Origin: Paenibacillus phytohabitans
Lineage (GTDB): Bacteria; Bacillota; Bacilli; Paenibacillales; Paenibacillaceae
Direction: 5' to 3'
NCBI RefSeq assembly: GCF_013141775.1
Contig: NZ_WHOB01000021.1
Span: 1-64,000 of the forward strand
Length of the DNA: 64,000 nt
The translations under genes were made by a program, and so were the position numbers. Shown here piece after piece: positions 9,228 through 19,171 of the stretch. How positions within the stretch are numbered: the first letter of the stretch is position 1; each line of letters starts with the position of its first letter. The notes under the pieces are model-generated. The model did not search any database, was not told the origin of the DNA, and was given only the letters and a program-made list of their open reading frames with translations.

Positions 9228-9715
9228 GCAGTGTGGAGCTAACAGAGTACTTGAATACGCACGGGCAATTGGTGCAGGCACTGGAAGGCTTATCTGATGA
9301 GCAGCTGAAGTGGAAGGCGGAGCCGGCCAGCTGGAGCGTAACCGAGGTGCTGTCACATCTGGCTGATCACAGCATCGTGGTCTCCTTCCGTATCCGTGAT
9401 ATTCTGGCGGATACGAAGGTGCAGCTTCCGGCGTTTAATCAGGATGCCTGGGTCAGCGGACAGCACAGTAATCAGGGGAACGCCGCAGACAGCCTGGAGC
9501 TGTTCCGCAGCCTGCTGCACTACAACAGTCTTCTGCTCGGAAGGCTGAGTGCCGGTGATTGGGAGAAAAGCGGGATTAACTTTAAGGGGGAAACGGTGAG
9601 GATTGCCGATATCGTCCGCAGCTTCACCGCCCATGTGCAGACCCATCTGGCCCAGATCGAGCGGATTAAGCGGGGAGCGCAGGCCGTACTCTCTGCACAG
9701 CAAGCCGCTCTGTAA
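9224..9715 (+). CDS. DinB/YfiT-fold putative metalloenzyme
   Basis: 163 residues with the DinB four-helix signature: WSVTEVLSHLADHSIVVSFRI near residue 40 and a C-terminal FTAHVQTHLAQIERI, giving the usual three-His metal set. Such proteins are often thiol-linked (bacillithiol or mycothiol S-transferases), which would fit a sulphur operon, but this is inference. It overlaps the preceding oxidase by four bases (ATGA) and is followed by the second monooxygenase. Confidence 0.72.
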   Translation: MSSVELTEYLNTHGQLVQALEGLSDEQLKWKAEPASWSVTEVLSHLADHSIVVSFRIRDILADTKVQLPAFNQDAWVSGQHSNQGNAADSLELFRSLLHYNSLLLGRLSAGDWEKSGINFKGETVRIADIVRSFTAHVQTHLAQIERIKRGAQAVLSAQQAAL

Positions 9716-9744
9716 TGAATACACAACCTTGAGGAGGAATGAAC

Positions 9745-11082
9745 ATGACTAAACCGAGACAATTGAAGCTGGGAGCACTGCTGCACGGCGTTGGAGGAAG
9801 CACCTCCATGTGGCGACATCCCGATGCGAAGCCTGATGCCAGTGTGAACTTTGAGTTATACAAGGAATGGGTGCGCAAAGCAGAGGAAGGCAAGCTGGAT
9901 CTGATCTTCATTGCAGATGGTCTGTTCATCAATGAGAAGTCTATCCCTCATTTCCTCAACCGCTTCGAGCCGCTGACGATTCTTAGTGCGCTGGCGGCGG
10001 TCAGCAGCCGTATTGGTCTGGTAGGTACCTTGTCCACCTCCTACAGTGAACCGTTTACGGTGGCAAGGCAATTCGGCTCGCTGGATGTCATCAGCGGCGG
10101 ACGGGCCGGCTGGAATGTGGTGACCTCACCGCTTGAAGGCTCAGCTCTTAACTACAGCAAGAAGGAGCATCCCGACCATGGCAAGCGGTACCGCATTGCC
10201 GCCGAATATCTGGAGGTGGCGCGCGGGCTGTGGGATTCATGGGAGGATGATGCGTTTGTCCGCAATAAGGAGACGGGCGTCTTCTTCGATCCGGAGAAAG
10301 TGCATACGCTGGATCACAAGGGTGAATTCTTCTCTGTGAAGGGGCCGCTGAATATCGCCCGCTCGAAGCAGGGGCAGCCGGTTATTTTCCAGGCAGGGTC
10401 CTCAGAGGTCGGCAAGGATTATGCCTCGAGCGTAGCGGATGCCGTCTTCACGGGTCATGACACGCTGGAGTCTGCCCAGGAATTCTATAAGGATGTGAAA
10501 ACCCGCGTAGCTTCGTTTGGGCGCAATCCCGAAGAAGTGCTGATCTTCCCTGGAATAGCACCGATTCTGGGAGCTACCCCTGAGGAGGCGGAACGCAAAT
10601 ACCAGGAGGTTGCCGGTCTGGTGACGATCGAGAATGCGCTGAACTATCTAGGCAGATTCTTCGAGTATCATGATTTCTCGCAGTATCCGCTGGATGAGCC
10701 ATTCCCGGATGTCGGTGATCTGGGCCGGAACAGCTTCCAGAGCGGCACGGACAAAATCAAAAAGGATGCTAAAGAACAGGGCTTAACTCTGCGGCAGGTA
10801 GCCTTGCAGTCTGCTACGCCTCGCAGCAGCTTCATTGGTACGCCGGAGCAGGTGGCTGATCAGATTCAGACCTGGTTCGAGGCCGGAGCAGCCGACGGCT
10901 TCATGCTGGCAGCCGCCGTGCCGAACGGACTGGAGGAATTTGTGGATCTGGTCGTTCCGATTCTGCAGGAGCGCGGACTGTTCCGCACCGAATACGAAAG
11001 CGATACACTGCGGGGCAATCTCGGACTGCCAGTGCCGGAGAACCGTTACTCTAAGGCTTCTGAACCGGCAGGGCAGGTGTGA
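9745..11082 (+). CDS. FMN-dependent monooxygenase, CmoJ/NtaA family
   Basis: 445 residues of the NtaA/SnaA/DszA class of flavin monooxygenases ([21 protein letters not shown] is typical, as are the [17 protein letters not shown] and [16 protein letters not shown] stretches). The ATG at 9745 is preferred over 9739 because GAGGAGG ends seven bases before it. CmoJ (YtnJ) of this class performs the oxygenative C-S bond cleavage of N-acetylated S-substituted cysteines in B. subtilis. A partner FMN reductase is not visible in the window. Confidence 0.85.
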   Translation: MTKPRQLKLGALLHGVGGSTSMWRHPDAKPDASVNFELYKEWVRKAEEGKLDLIFIADGLFINEKSIPHFLNRFEPLTILSALAAVSSRIGLVGTLSTSYSEPFTVARQFGSLDVISGGRAGWNVVTSPLEGSALNYSKKEHPDHGKRYRIAAEYLEVARGLWDSWEDDAFVRNKETGVFFDPEKVHTLDHKGEFFSVKGPLNIARSKQGQPVIFQAGSSEVGKDYASSVADAVFTGHDTLESAQEFYKDVKTRVASFGRNPEEVLIFPGIAPILGATPEEAERKYQEVAGLVTIENALNYLGRFFEYHDFSQYPLDEPFPDVGDLGRNSFQSGTDKIKKDAKEQGLTLRQVALQSATPRSSFIGTPEQVADQIQTWFEAGAADGFMLAAAVPNGLEEFVDLVVPILQERGLFRTEYESDTLRGNLGLPVPENRYSKASEPAGQV

Positions 11083-12326
11083 CGCATACGCAGTCCGGTG
11101 CAGACCGTCTGAAACCGGATCTTGAAGCCATGATGAAGTATGCCGGCGGGCTGGAGGCGGAGCTGATCGCGATCCGCCGTGATCTGCACAGCCACCCGGA
11201 GCTGCTCTACGATGTGGCCCGCACTTCCGGCAAGGTTGCCGAACTCCTCGAATCATGGGGCATTGAGGTACGGCGGAATGTGGGCCGGCATTTCGGGATG
11301 GGAGTCACCGGGATGCTGCGGGGAACGGCAGGGAGCGGGCCGGTAATTCTGCTGCGGGCGGATATGGACGCGCTGCCGGTTAGTGAGCTGAATGAGCTGG
11401 ACTATAAGTCCAGGAATCCCGGTGTAATGCATGCCTGCGGGCATGATGCCCATACGGCGATGCTGCTCGGGGCCGCGCAGACCCTGGCGGCATTCCGCCA
11501 TCAGCTAAGCGGCACGGTGGTCTTCGTCTTTCAGCCGGCGGAGGAAGGCGCAAGCCGTAGTCCGCTGGACGGGCGCCTGCTCTCCGGCGGCAGGGATATG
11601 ATCGAAGACGGCATTCTGGAAGGTGTGGACCAGTGTTATGCGCTGCATGTGATGCCAGAGCTTGCCGTTGGTATGCTGGGCATTCATCCCCGGTATGCCA
11701 TGGCGGCCTCCAGCCATTTCACCGTGAAATTCCAGGGCACCGCCGGACATCACAGTGCGCCGCATGAAGCGGTCGATGCTATACAGATGGCGGCACGGTT
11801 TGTTACCGAGGTGAACGGGCTGATGGCGAGTGGGGTCAATCCGTCGGAAGCGGCGGTACTGGCCTTCGGCACACTGCGTGCTGGAACAGCAATCAATGTC
11901 ATTGCTGAGCACAGTGAGCTGACCGGCACCTTCAGGGCCTTCACGAAATCAACCGTCAGCCGGATTACGGAAGGACTGAAGCGCCACGCTGCAGCGATAG
12001 CCTCGGCTTATGGCGGCAGCAGCAGCCTGGAGCTGCGCGAAGGCATTGCCGTGGTGAACGACGGCTTGGCCGTTCAGCGGATGCTCGGCGCAGCGCGCAA
12101 GGTGCTGGGAGATGAGCAGGCGTATCTGCTGGAGCAGCCGAGCCTGGCCGGGGAAGATTTCGGCTGGTATCTCGATCAGGTGCCCGGGGCGTTTGCTTTT
12201 ATCGGCTGCGGCAATGCGGAACGGGGGATAACCCATGCGCTACACCAGCCCCGGTTCAACATTGATGAGGCTGTGCTGGTACAGGGCGCCAGAGTATTGG
12301 TGAGGCTTGCTGCTGAGAGAGATTAA
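11079..12326 (+). CDS. Second M20 amidohydrolase of the operon
   Basis: 415 residues of the M20D family, with [16 protein letters not shown] and [12 protein letters not shown] carrying the metal ligands and catalytic Glu, and the [12 protein letters not shown] lid. GTG at 11079 overlaps the previous stop (GTGTGA), so translation is probably coupled. It is clearly diverged from the M20 enzyme at 6854 and lies last in the operon, before a strong terminator. It likely deacylates an N-acyl amino acid; two enzymes suggest two substrates or two steps. Confidence 0.82.
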   Translation: MTHTQSGADRLKPDLEAMMKYAGGLEAELIAIRRDLHSHPELLYDVARTSGKVAELLESWGIEVRRNVGRHFGMGVTGMLRGTAGSGPVILLRADMDALPVSELNELDYKSRNPGVMHACGHDAHTAMLLGAAQTLAAFRHQLSGTVVFVFQPAEEGASRSPLDGRLLSGGRDMIEDGILEGVDQCYALHVMPELAVGMLGIHPRYAMAASSHFTVKFQGTAGHHSAPHEAVDAIQMAARFVTEVNGLMASGVNPSEAAVLAFGTLRAGTAINVIAEHSELTGTFRAFTKSTVSRITEGLKRHAAAIASAYGGSSSLELREGIAVVNDGLAVQRMLGAARKVLGDEQAYLLEQPSLAGEDFGWYLDQVPGAFAFIGCGNAERGITHALHQPRFNIDEAVLVQGARVLVRLAAERD

Positions 12327-12342
12327 ATCAGGGATATACAGG

Positions 12343-12392
12343 AAAAAGGCTGCTCCTTCCGCCAATACGGCGTTAGGGGCAGCCTTTTTATT
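12343..12392. terminator. Rho-independent terminator, usable from both sides
   Basis: AAAAAGGCTGCTCC pairs with GGGGCAGCCTTTTT, with T-runs on one strand and A-runs on the other. It closes the amino-acid operon and could also stop the convergent LacI gene. Confidence 0.85.
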
Positions 12393-12422
12393 TTTCCGAA
12401 AGAACGGGTTACATGTCCTTGT

Positions 12423-13427
12423 TCAGGTAATTGCCCGAACAGATTCTCTTTCCACAATGGAGTGGGTACAGATTTGACTCTTCGCGGGCTCCCCTGTTTC
12501 AATCATGCCGATCAGCTTCTCGGAAGCGATCATTCCAATGTCATATAGCGGCTGGCGCACGGTAGTCAATGGCGGATTGACCATCCGGGCTAACCGGAGA
12601 TCGTCGTAGCCCATGATGGAGATATCTTCAGGCACATTCATTCCATGCTTCGTAACGGTGGAAAGGGCACCAATCGCCATTTGGTCACTGGCCGCGAAGA
12701 CAGCAGTAACCTCCGGTGTTCTCCGTAATATGGCTTCCATGGCTCTACAGCCGCTTTCGTATGAAAAGTCTCCATATACGAGGTAACGGCTATCAAAGGC
12801 GATACCTTGTGCTTCCAGCGCTTTGCGGTATCCTTCGACCCGTGGAGTTCCAGCGATGGGATCGCCCTTGGTTCCGCTGATCATGCCGATTCTGCGGTGG
12901 CCTTTGGTGATCAGATAATGGACAGCGTCATAGGCCGCCTGATAATCATCGACCTTCACATAAGGTACGTTGGCATAATCCGTTTGGGAAGAGACCAGCA
13001 CCACTGGAACTTTCATGCTCTCCAGCATGTCATAATACTCTTTCTTGAGCACTTCACTGGAAAAAATAATCCCGTCAACCTGCTTCTCGCGCAGCAGCTG
13101 CAAATACTTCAGCGTACGTTTGCCGTCCTGATCGGTGTTACAGACCATCACACTGTAATTGCGGTCATGGACGAATTCGTCGATTCCGTGGAGCAGATCG
13201 GAGGAGAAGGCGCTCGATACATCAGGAAATAACACGCCGATGGTTTGGGTACGCTTGTTAATCAGTCCGCGGGCGATAGCGTTCGGCTGATATTTAAGCT
13301 CTTTGATGGTCTGATCTACCTTTTGCTTCGTTTTATCTGAATATCCGCCTAAGTTATGCAGAACCCTTGAGACGGTGGCAATGGATACGTTCGCCTTTTG
13401 GGCAACATCTTTAATTGTGGGATTCAT
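12423..13427 (-). CDS. LacI-family transcriptional repressor
   Basis: 334 residues. The N-terminal HTH is TIKDVAQKANVSIATVSRVL, followed by the hinge helix NAIARGLINKR and a periplasmic-binding-like effector domain (IGVLFPDVSSAFSSDLL onwards). The start at 13427 is supported by AGGAGAG on the minus strand. It is divergent from the dextran-utilisation genes, and three LacI-type palindromes lie between the two. It probably represses both itself and that locus until a sugar is bound. The sugar is inferred to be an isomalto-oligosaccharide. Confidence 0.88.
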   Translation of the reverse strand: MNPTIKDVAQKANVSIATVSRVLHNLGGYSDKTKQKVDQTIKELKYQPNAIARGLINKRTQTIGVLFPDVSSAFSSDLLHGIDEFVHDRNYSVMVCNTDQDGKRTLKYLQLLREKQVDGIIFSSEVLKKEYYDMLESMKVPVVLVSSQTDYANVPYVKVDDYQAAYDAVHYLITKGHRRIGMISGTKGDPIAGTPRVEGYRKALEAQGIAFDSRYLVYGDFSYESGCRAMEAILRRTPEVTAVFAASDQMAIGALSTVTKHGMNVPEDISIMGYDDLRLARMVNPPLTTVRQPLYDIGMIASEKLIGMIETGEPAKSQICTHSIVERESVRAIT

Positions 13428-13450
13428 AGACTCTCCTACCTGTCGTTTAG

Positions 13451-13466
13451 CAGTAAACGCTTACTG
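13451..13466. promoter_or_regulatory. LacI-type operator, site 1
   Basis: CAGTAAACGCTTACTG, a palindrome with one central mismatch, lies 24 bases upstream of the repressor start. Its place suggests autoregulation. Confidence 0.7.
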
Positions 13467-13560
13467 AAAATATAAGTTCTTGCCTTTTCTTTGTCAACCG
13501 GAATTAAACATTATGTAAGATAAGCATTGACAAGGAAAAATAAACGAGATAACTTTTATA

Positions 13561-13572
13561 GTAAGCGTTTAC
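13561..13572. promoter_or_regulatory. LacI-type operator, site 2
   Basis: GTAAGCGTTTAC shares the core of sites 1 and 3 and lies midway in the divergent intergenic region. Confidence 0.7.
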
Positions 13573-13703
13573 GTAATGGGGATTTAAGATTGTAGGTACA
13601 AAAATACATAACTTACATTCAAGTGAACGTATAAATTCACACCATAGATTTTTTTGGAGGAGGCGGGTAAGATCTTATAAAGGTATGTTTTTTGCATATT
13701 TGA

Positions 13704-13715
13704 GTAAACGTTTAC
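13704..13715. promoter_or_regulatory. LacI-type operator, site 3
   Basis: GTAAACGTTTAC is a perfect 12-bp palindrome around 90 bases upstream of the sensor kinase start. It is the best of the three sites and is placed to block transcription into the sugar operon. Confidence 0.75.
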
Positions 13716-13757
13716 GTTAAAAAGGAAACTATTCTTGTGAAAAAAATTCATTGGATA

Positions 13758-13778
13758 AGGGTCACTGAGGTGACTCTT
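13758..13778 (+). other. Short hairpin in the sugar-operon leader
   Basis: AGGGTCAC-TGAG-GTGACTCT followed by TTCTTATATT lies 30 bases before the sensor kinase start. The strong stem with a short T-rich tail may act as a weak terminator or attenuator, or protect the mRNA end. Confidence 0.4.
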
Positions 13779-13807
13779 TCTTATATTAAGTTATAGAAAG
13801 GAGCATT

Positions 13808-15559
13808 ATGAAAAACAGGAAAAACTCACTGGGTGTAAAACTGATTCAGCTGTCTGCTGCAATAACGATTCCGCTCCTCGCCGTTCTTTTTGCCGGGGGA
13901 TATTATGCCAAGGGAATTGTGCTCGACCAAGTATCCAGATCCTATCAGAATCTGGTCAACTCCAATCTTAAGATGATGGAGAGCAGTCTGGAGGACATAA
14001 CAATTAATCTGGTTGATATTGTCGATCATGATGTGAATTTTCTTCAATTGAATCAGCCGGGGCTGACAGAATCCGAATATTATTTTGCCCGTATGGGGAT
14101 TATGCAGAGAAATCAGGCCTACCAGGCCTATTACCATAGCGTGGACATGTTTTATCTGTACTCCGGCGTTAATGATACCTTGACACTATCCAATGTATTA
14201 GGAACGACAGAGGATGATATGGACCGGATAAGAGATTGGATTACGAGAAACGTTCAAAATGAAGATCATCTGGAGACGCTTCAGTACAAATGGACGATCG
14301 TTAAAATTGCCGGAGATTACTATTTAAACCGGACCGTCAGCAATAATCTGGGCAATACCGCCTGTATTGGCGCTCTGATCCGAATCGACTCTATGCGTTC
14401 ACCGCTGGGCAATCTGAACCTGCAATCGGGCGGTGATGTGCTTATTGTGGATAATGCAGGGAATATCTTAACCCGTCCTTCGGCATCCATGGGCTACGAC
14501 TTCAAGCTGCCGGGTGAGAAGATGAATCTGAATTCTTCCTTTTCTTTTACACATGATGGCCTGAAGTGGTTTGTGGTGTCCAGCCAGTCCTCCGCCCTGG
14601 GAATCAATCTGTCTGTGGTCATCCCCGCTTCCGAGCTGCTCCAGGGACTCAATACCTTCCAGACGATTATTAATGTACTGCCCTTTATTATTTTGCTCAT
14701 TTTACTGGTTTACTTATATTATTTCCGCCGTATGGTCATCCGCCCGATTCTGGATCTGCTGAGCGGCATCCACCGTATTCGCAACGGCGCCATGGAAACC
14801 AAGCTTCCTGATTCTAACCTCGTGGAGTTCCAGGCGCTGAATCAGGCATTTAATAACATGGTTGTGGAAATTCAAGATCTGAGAATTGATATCTATGAGG
14901 AACGGATCAATGCGCAAAAGGCAGAAATGAAGCATTTGCAAATGCAAATTAATCCGCACTTCTTCTTGAACACGCTCAATATTATTTTTCAGCTTGCCGA
15001 TCTGAAGCGTTTCGAATTGGTCAAAAAGACAGTACGGCATCTGGTGCAGTATTTCCGCTTTATGCTTCGGGTCAAGGATAACCGCATTACTTTGGGTCAA
15101 GAGCTTGAACATCTCCACAATTACCTTGAAATTCAAAAGTTGCGCTACCAGCAGTCGTTTGAGTTTCAGATCACCATAGCCGAGGAGCTTAGCCGTGCCT
15201 CCATACCCTCCTTGATGGTACAGCCCTTTGTAGAAAATGCCATGCTTCACGGCATAAGTCTGAAAGCCGGGATCTTTCATCTGGAGATTTCGGCTGGTCT
15301 CTCAGAAGAAGCAACCGGTACCATGATCATTGAAATCGCGGATAACGGAAAAGGCAGCAGTGCAGAGAAGCTGCGGGTGCTGAATTCGCCGGATTACAAC
15401 CCGGCCACAGATGAAGGGCATATCGGGATCTGGAATGTGAAGCAAAGGCTGGCGATGATCTATCAGGGAAGAGCTGAAATTCACTTCAGCGACAATGAGC
15501 CATCCGGATTTCGTGTGCGGCTTAGCCTGCCTATTGAATATACAGAAGGAGAACGATGA
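13808..15559 (+). CDS. Sensor histidine kinase, YesM type
   Basis: 583 residues. A membrane segment near residues 15-35, a large extracellular sensor region, a second segment near 280-300 and a HAMP linker precede the His_kinase domain, whose phospho-acceptor box reads MQINPHFFLNTLN. The ATP-binding domain shows VQPFVENAMLHG and IADNGKGSS. It is immediately followed by an AraC-type response regulator, the standard YesM/YesN pair of sugar loci in Paenibacillus. It likely senses an extracellular sugar or a sugar-loaded binding protein. Confidence 0.9.
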   Translation: MKNRKNSLGVKLIQLSAAITIPLLAVLFAGGYYAKGIVLDQVSRSYQNLVNSNLKMMESSLEDITINLVDIVDHDVNFLQLNQPGLTESEYYFARMGIMQRNQAYQAYYHSVDMFYLYSGVNDTLTLSNVLGTTEDDMDRIRDWITRNVQNEDHLETLQYKWTIVKIAGDYYLNRTVSNNLGNTACIGALIRIDSMRSPLGNLNLQSGGDVLIVDNAGNILTRPSASMGYDFKLPGEKMNLNSSFSFTHDGLKWFVVSSQSSALGINLSVVIPASELLQGLNTFQTIINVLPFIILLILLVYLYYFRRMVIRPILDLLSGIHRIRNGAMETKLPDSNLVEFQALNQAFNNMVVEIQDLRIDIYEERINAQKAEMKHLQMQINPHFFLNTLNIIFQLADLKRFELVKKTVRHLVQYFRFMLRVKDNRITLGQELEHLHNYLEIQKLRYQQSFEFQITIAEELSRASIPSLMVQPFVENAMLHGISLKAGIFHLEISAGLSEEATGTMIIEIADNGKGSSAEKLRVLNSPDYNPATDEGHIGIWNVKQRLAMIYQGRAEIHFSDNEPSGFRVRLSLPIEYTEGER

Positions 15560-15562
15560 GCA

Positions 15563-17191
15563 ATGCGATTATTGATTGTAGATGATGAACAATTCGCTGT
15601 GGAGGGGCTGCTCTACTGCTGCGACTGGAAGGCGTATGGGATTGAAGAGGTCTTGACGGCGAACAGGGCCGACAAGGCTAGGGAGCTGCTGAATGATCAC
15701 AGAATAGAATTGCTGATTTGCGATATTGAAATGCCGGATGAAGACGGACTTTCCCTGGTTGGCTGGGTGAGGGAGCACTCTCCCTGGACGGAATCGATTT
15801 TTCTGACCTGCCATTCCGAATTCTCCTATGCCAAGAAAGCTGTTAACCTCGGGAGCTTTGATTACTTGCTGAAGCCTGTTGACACGGATGAGCTGTTGTC
15901 TGCCGTATCGGGAATGATGGCTGCTATCCGCGAGAAGGAAGAATATGAGTCCTATAACCAGATGTATCATAAGTATCTGAATCTGTGGCAACAAGAAAAG
16001 CCGAAGCGTGTGGAACGGTTCTGGCAGGATTTGTTGTCCCGCAGCATCCTGTCGTTCGGGGATTTCTTTGACCGGGAGCTGGCGGGTGCGGGGGTAGGGT
16101 TAAATCCTGAGGATCAGGTGCTCCCGATTCTGATCAGTATTGAGGAGTGGTCCAAACCGCTCAGTCCGCGTGATCAGGAAATCATGGAATATGCTGTGAA
16201 GAAAGCGGCGGAGGAATGTTTTATAGAAGAGTATCCGGGGGAGGCCGTCACCGATAAAAGCGGGGTTTTGTTCTTTCTGCTGTATGCCGGAGGTGCGGAG
16301 GGAGAACGGGAGACTAAGAAGCTTAGCATTCAGAGGCTCACAGCCATAGGTAAACGTTTCATCCAGGCATGTCAAGAGTTGTTCTACAGCATTGTAACCT
16401 GTTATGTCGGTTCGTTCAAACCCCTTCAGGAGCTGCCGGGAATGTGTGAAAGTCTAAAGATCATGGAGCGTGACAATATCTCCCGGACCCAATCAGTGCT
16501 TTTATACTTACCGCAGGACCAGCTCTTATTATCACCTGATTCTAATTCGGAGGATATCCTGCTGGGTGATCTGATCTCTTATATGCTGAACGGCAAACGT
16601 GAGTCCGCTGTGCAGTTCATTCATAATCTGGCAGCGAAGCTGGAAGCCGATCCTTGCTTTCAGGGAAGACATCTGGACGCCCTGCATCAGGATACCCTGC
16701 AGATTATTTACCACTTCCTCCAGGTAAGAGGTATCAATGCCGGAAGCATAGCCCTGTTTACAGACTGGACAACCGCTAGGATACGGGGACTGCTTCAATA
16801 CAGGCATTGGGCGGAAGGGATCGTATCGGCGGTCATGGAAGCGGAATTCGAGCGGCAGGAGAAGGGCGGTGTGATTGAGCGTTCCATCCGCTACATCCAG
16901 CAGCATGTGGAGGAAGAGATCTCCAGGGCCAGTGTCGCTGATTATGTGGGCTTGAACCCGGCTTACCTCTCCAGGCTGTTCAAGAAAGAGACCGGCCAGA
17001 TCCTTATCGATTTCCTGATTTCAGTGAAGCTGGACCGCACCCGCGAGCTTTTGGACACCACGGATATGCCGGTCAGCGCAATCGCGCAGCAGGTAGGCTA
17101 CAGCAATTTCTCTCATTTTACCAAAATGTTCCGCAAGCAGTTTGGCGTCAATCCCCAGGAATACCGCAAGGTCACAAAACGAATAGACTAA
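15563..17191 (+). CDS. Response regulator with AraC-type DNA-binding domain, YesN type
   Basis: 542 residues. The receiver domain covers about 1-120, with the phospho-acceptor in LLICDIEMPDEDG and the conserved Lys in DYLLKPVD. A long linker follows, and the C-terminal double HTH of AraC/XylS type spans about 430-535 (VADYVGLNPAYLSRLFKKET, VGYSNFSHFTKMFRKQFG). It starts four bases after the kinase stop, so the pair is co-expressed. It most likely activates the transporter and hydrolase genes downstream. Confidence 0.9.
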   Translation: MRLLIVDDEQFAVEGLLYCCDWKAYGIEEVLTANRADKARELLNDHRIELLICDIEMPDEDGLSLVGWVREHSPWTESIFLTCHSEFSYAKKAVNLGSFDYLLKPVDTDELLSAVSGMMAAIREKEEYESYNQMYHKYLNLWQQEKPKRVERFWQDLLSRSILSFGDFFDRELAGAGVGLNPEDQVLPILISIEEWSKPLSPRDQEIMEYAVKKAAEECFIEEYPGEAVTDKSGVLFFLLYAGGAEGERETKKLSIQRLTAIGKRFIQACQELFYSIVTCYVGSFKPLQELPGMCESLKIMERDNISRTQSVLLYLPQDQLLLSPDSNSEDILLGDLISYMLNGKRESAVQFIHNLAAKLEADPCFQGRHLDALHQDTLQIIYHFLQVRGINAGSIALFTDWTTARIRGLLQYRHWAEGIVSAVMEAEFERQEKGGVIERSIRYIQQHVEEEISRASVADYVGLNPAYLSRLFKKETGQILIDFLISVKLDRTRELLDTTDMPVSAIAQQVGYSNFSHFTKMFRKQFGVNPQEYRKVTKRID

Positions 17192-17266
17192 GGTTATAAA
17201 AACGGCAGAGCAGCTGCAGGCAACTCCTTATAATGAAGCCATAACCCAATAAGAAGGTGTGGAACT

Positions 17267-18196
17267 ATGGCTTCGGAAAGCAACTCAAAATGGAAAAGCA
17301 TATGGAAGTACAGGGCACTGGTCGTGCTGGCACTGCCTGGTGTGCTGCTGATACTGATCAATAACTACCTGCCCATGTTCGGTATTTTCCTGGCCTTCAA
17401 GGACCTGAATTATACGGCAGGAATATGGGGCAGCAAATGGATCGGACTGGACAACTTCAAGTTTCTGTTTGCTTCGAACGACGCTTGGCTGATCATCAGG
17501 AATACCTTGCTGTACAACCTTAGCTTCCTCATCATCAATACGATACTCGCTGTGATGCTGGCACTTCTCCTTAACGAGGTCAAAAATAAGTTCGCCTCCA
17601 AGTTCTTTCAGAGCACAGTGATCCTGCCCAATTTCATTTCCATGGTCATTGTCGGCTATATCGTCTATGGATTTCTGAATCCGGAACTGGGATTCATTAA
17701 TAAATTCATTCTGGAGCCCTTCGGGATAGATCCTAGAAACTGGTATGCGGAAGCAGAGCATTGGCCTTATATCCTGACCCTTGTCAACACCTGGAAGGGT
17801 GTGGGTTACTCGGCCGTCGTCTATCTGGCAGCCATTGTCGGGATAGACTCTGAATATTATGAAGCGGCCGTCATTGACGGGGCAAGCCGCTGGAAGCAAA
17901 TGACGAAAATTACGATTCCGCTGATTGCACCGATCATCATCATCATGACACTGCTGGCGATCGGCCGGATATTCAACGCTGACTTCGGTCTGTTCTATCA
18001 GGCAACCATGGCCTCCGGCATGATCAAAGAGACAACGGATGTTATCGATACCTATGTATACAGGGCGTTAATGGTTACCGGTGATACGGGACTCGCCTCC
18101 TCGGCAGGGCTGCTGCAATCGGTGGTTGGCTTTACACTTGTCATTACTGTCAACCTGGCCGTCCGTAAATTCAGCAAAGAAAATGCTTTGTTCTAG
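17267..18196 (+). CDS. Sugar ABC transporter permease, LplB type
   Basis: 309 residues of the MalF-like permeases that in Paenibacillus/Bacillus are named LplB or YteP. Six membrane segments can be seen; the ATPase-contact EAA loop is EYYEAAVIDGASRWKQMTKI near residue 205. It begins with ATG behind AGAAGGTG, 75 bases after the regulator. No ATPase gene is present, which is usual for these systems because they share the general MsmX-type ATPase. Confidence 0.88.
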   Translation: MASESNSKWKSIWKYRALVVLALPGVLLILINNYLPMFGIFLAFKDLNYTAGIWGSKWIGLDNFKFLFASNDAWLIIRNTLLYNLSFLIINTILAVMLALLLNEVKNKFASKFFQSTVILPNFISMVIVGYIVYGFLNPELGFINKFILEPFGIDPRNWYAEAEHWPYILTLVNTWKGVGYSAVVYLAAIVGIDSEYYEAAVIDGASRWKQMTKITIPLIAPIIIIMTLLAIGRIFNADFGLFYQATMASGMIKETTDVIDTYVYRALMVTGDTGLASSAGLLQSVVGFTLVITVNLAVRKFSKENALF

Positions 18197-18208
18197 AAGG
18201 AGAACACC

Positions 18209-19087
18209 ATGGAGAAAAAACGAACCAATCCCTTTATCCTTATCGTCCTGTCATTGTTCAGTCTTGCCTGCCTGATCCCGTTCTGGCTTGTATTTATGAT
18301 CTCGGTTGCTGATGAAGACTGGGTGACTGCGAACGGATACAGCTTCTGGCCCGGCAAATTCAGCCTTGTCGCTTATCAGTATTTGTTTGAAGATGCCGGG
18401 AAAATAATGCGGGCTTACGGTGTTTCTGCCTCGGTAACGCTCATTGGAGTTGTCGTCAGTCTGTTTGTGACTTCGGCCATGGCCTATGCATTGTCGCGGA
18501 AAGAGTTCCCGCTTAGAGGTGCCCTGAGCTTCTACATCCTGATCACGATGTTGTTCTCGGGCGGCTTGCTGCCCTGGTATCTTGTCTACACCCGGTTCCT
18601 GCATGTTCAGGATACGCTGATGGCGCTTATCATTCCGGGTCTGATCGGCGGCTTCAACGTGATCATCATGCGGACCTTCTTCACGAACAGCATCCCGCCT
18701 TCCCTGATTGATTCCTCTCAGATCGACGGGGCAGGTGAATTCCGGACATACTTCAGCATTATTCTGCCGCTGTCCTTGCCTGTAATGGCCACAATCGGAT
18801 TATTCACCACCGTATCCTACTGGAACGACTGGTTTACAAGCCTGGTCTTCATCCAGAATGAGAAGCTGTTCTCGCTGCAATATCTTTTGACCAAAACCTT
18901 AATGAACGCTTCGTTCCTGCAGACGATTGCCAATAAGGCTTACAGCTCAACCGCACAGGTCACAACGCCGCTTGAATCCATCCGGATGGCGATGGCGATG
19001 ATTGCAATCGGACCGCTGGTGCTGGTATTCCCTTTCCTGCAGAAGTATTTCGTCAAAGGACTTACCGTAGGCGCTGTGAAAGGCTGA
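18209..19087 (+). CDS. Sugar ABC transporter permease, LplC/YtcP type
   Basis: 292 residues of the MalG-like permeases. Six predicted membrane segments; the EAA-like loop is IDSSQIDGAGEFRTYFSIIL near residue 170. It follows LplB after 12 bases with an AGAAGGAG ribosome site. Together with LplB it forms the membrane channel for the oligosaccharide captured by the lipoprotein encoded next. Confidence 0.88.
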   Translation: MEKKRTNPFILIVLSLFSLACLIPFWLVFMISVADEDWVTANGYSFWPGKFSLVAYQYLFEDAGKIMRAYGVSASVTLIGVVVSLFVTSAMAYALSRKEFPLRGALSFYILITMLFSGGLLPWYLVYTRFLHVQDTLMALIIPGLIGGFNVIIMRTFFTNSIPPSLIDSSQIDGAGEFRTYFSIILPLSLPVMATIGLFTTVSYWNDWFTSLVFIQNEKLFSLQYLLTKTLMNASFLQTIANKAYSSTAQVTTPLESIRMAMAMIAIGPLVLVFPFLQKYFVKGLTVGAVKG

Positions 19088-19171
19088 TCCCGGTAAATGG
19101 CCGGATTAGTATAAGCAAGTTCAGAATGATGAGGCAATAATACAGAAGGATTCCAGGGAGGTCTACTATTT

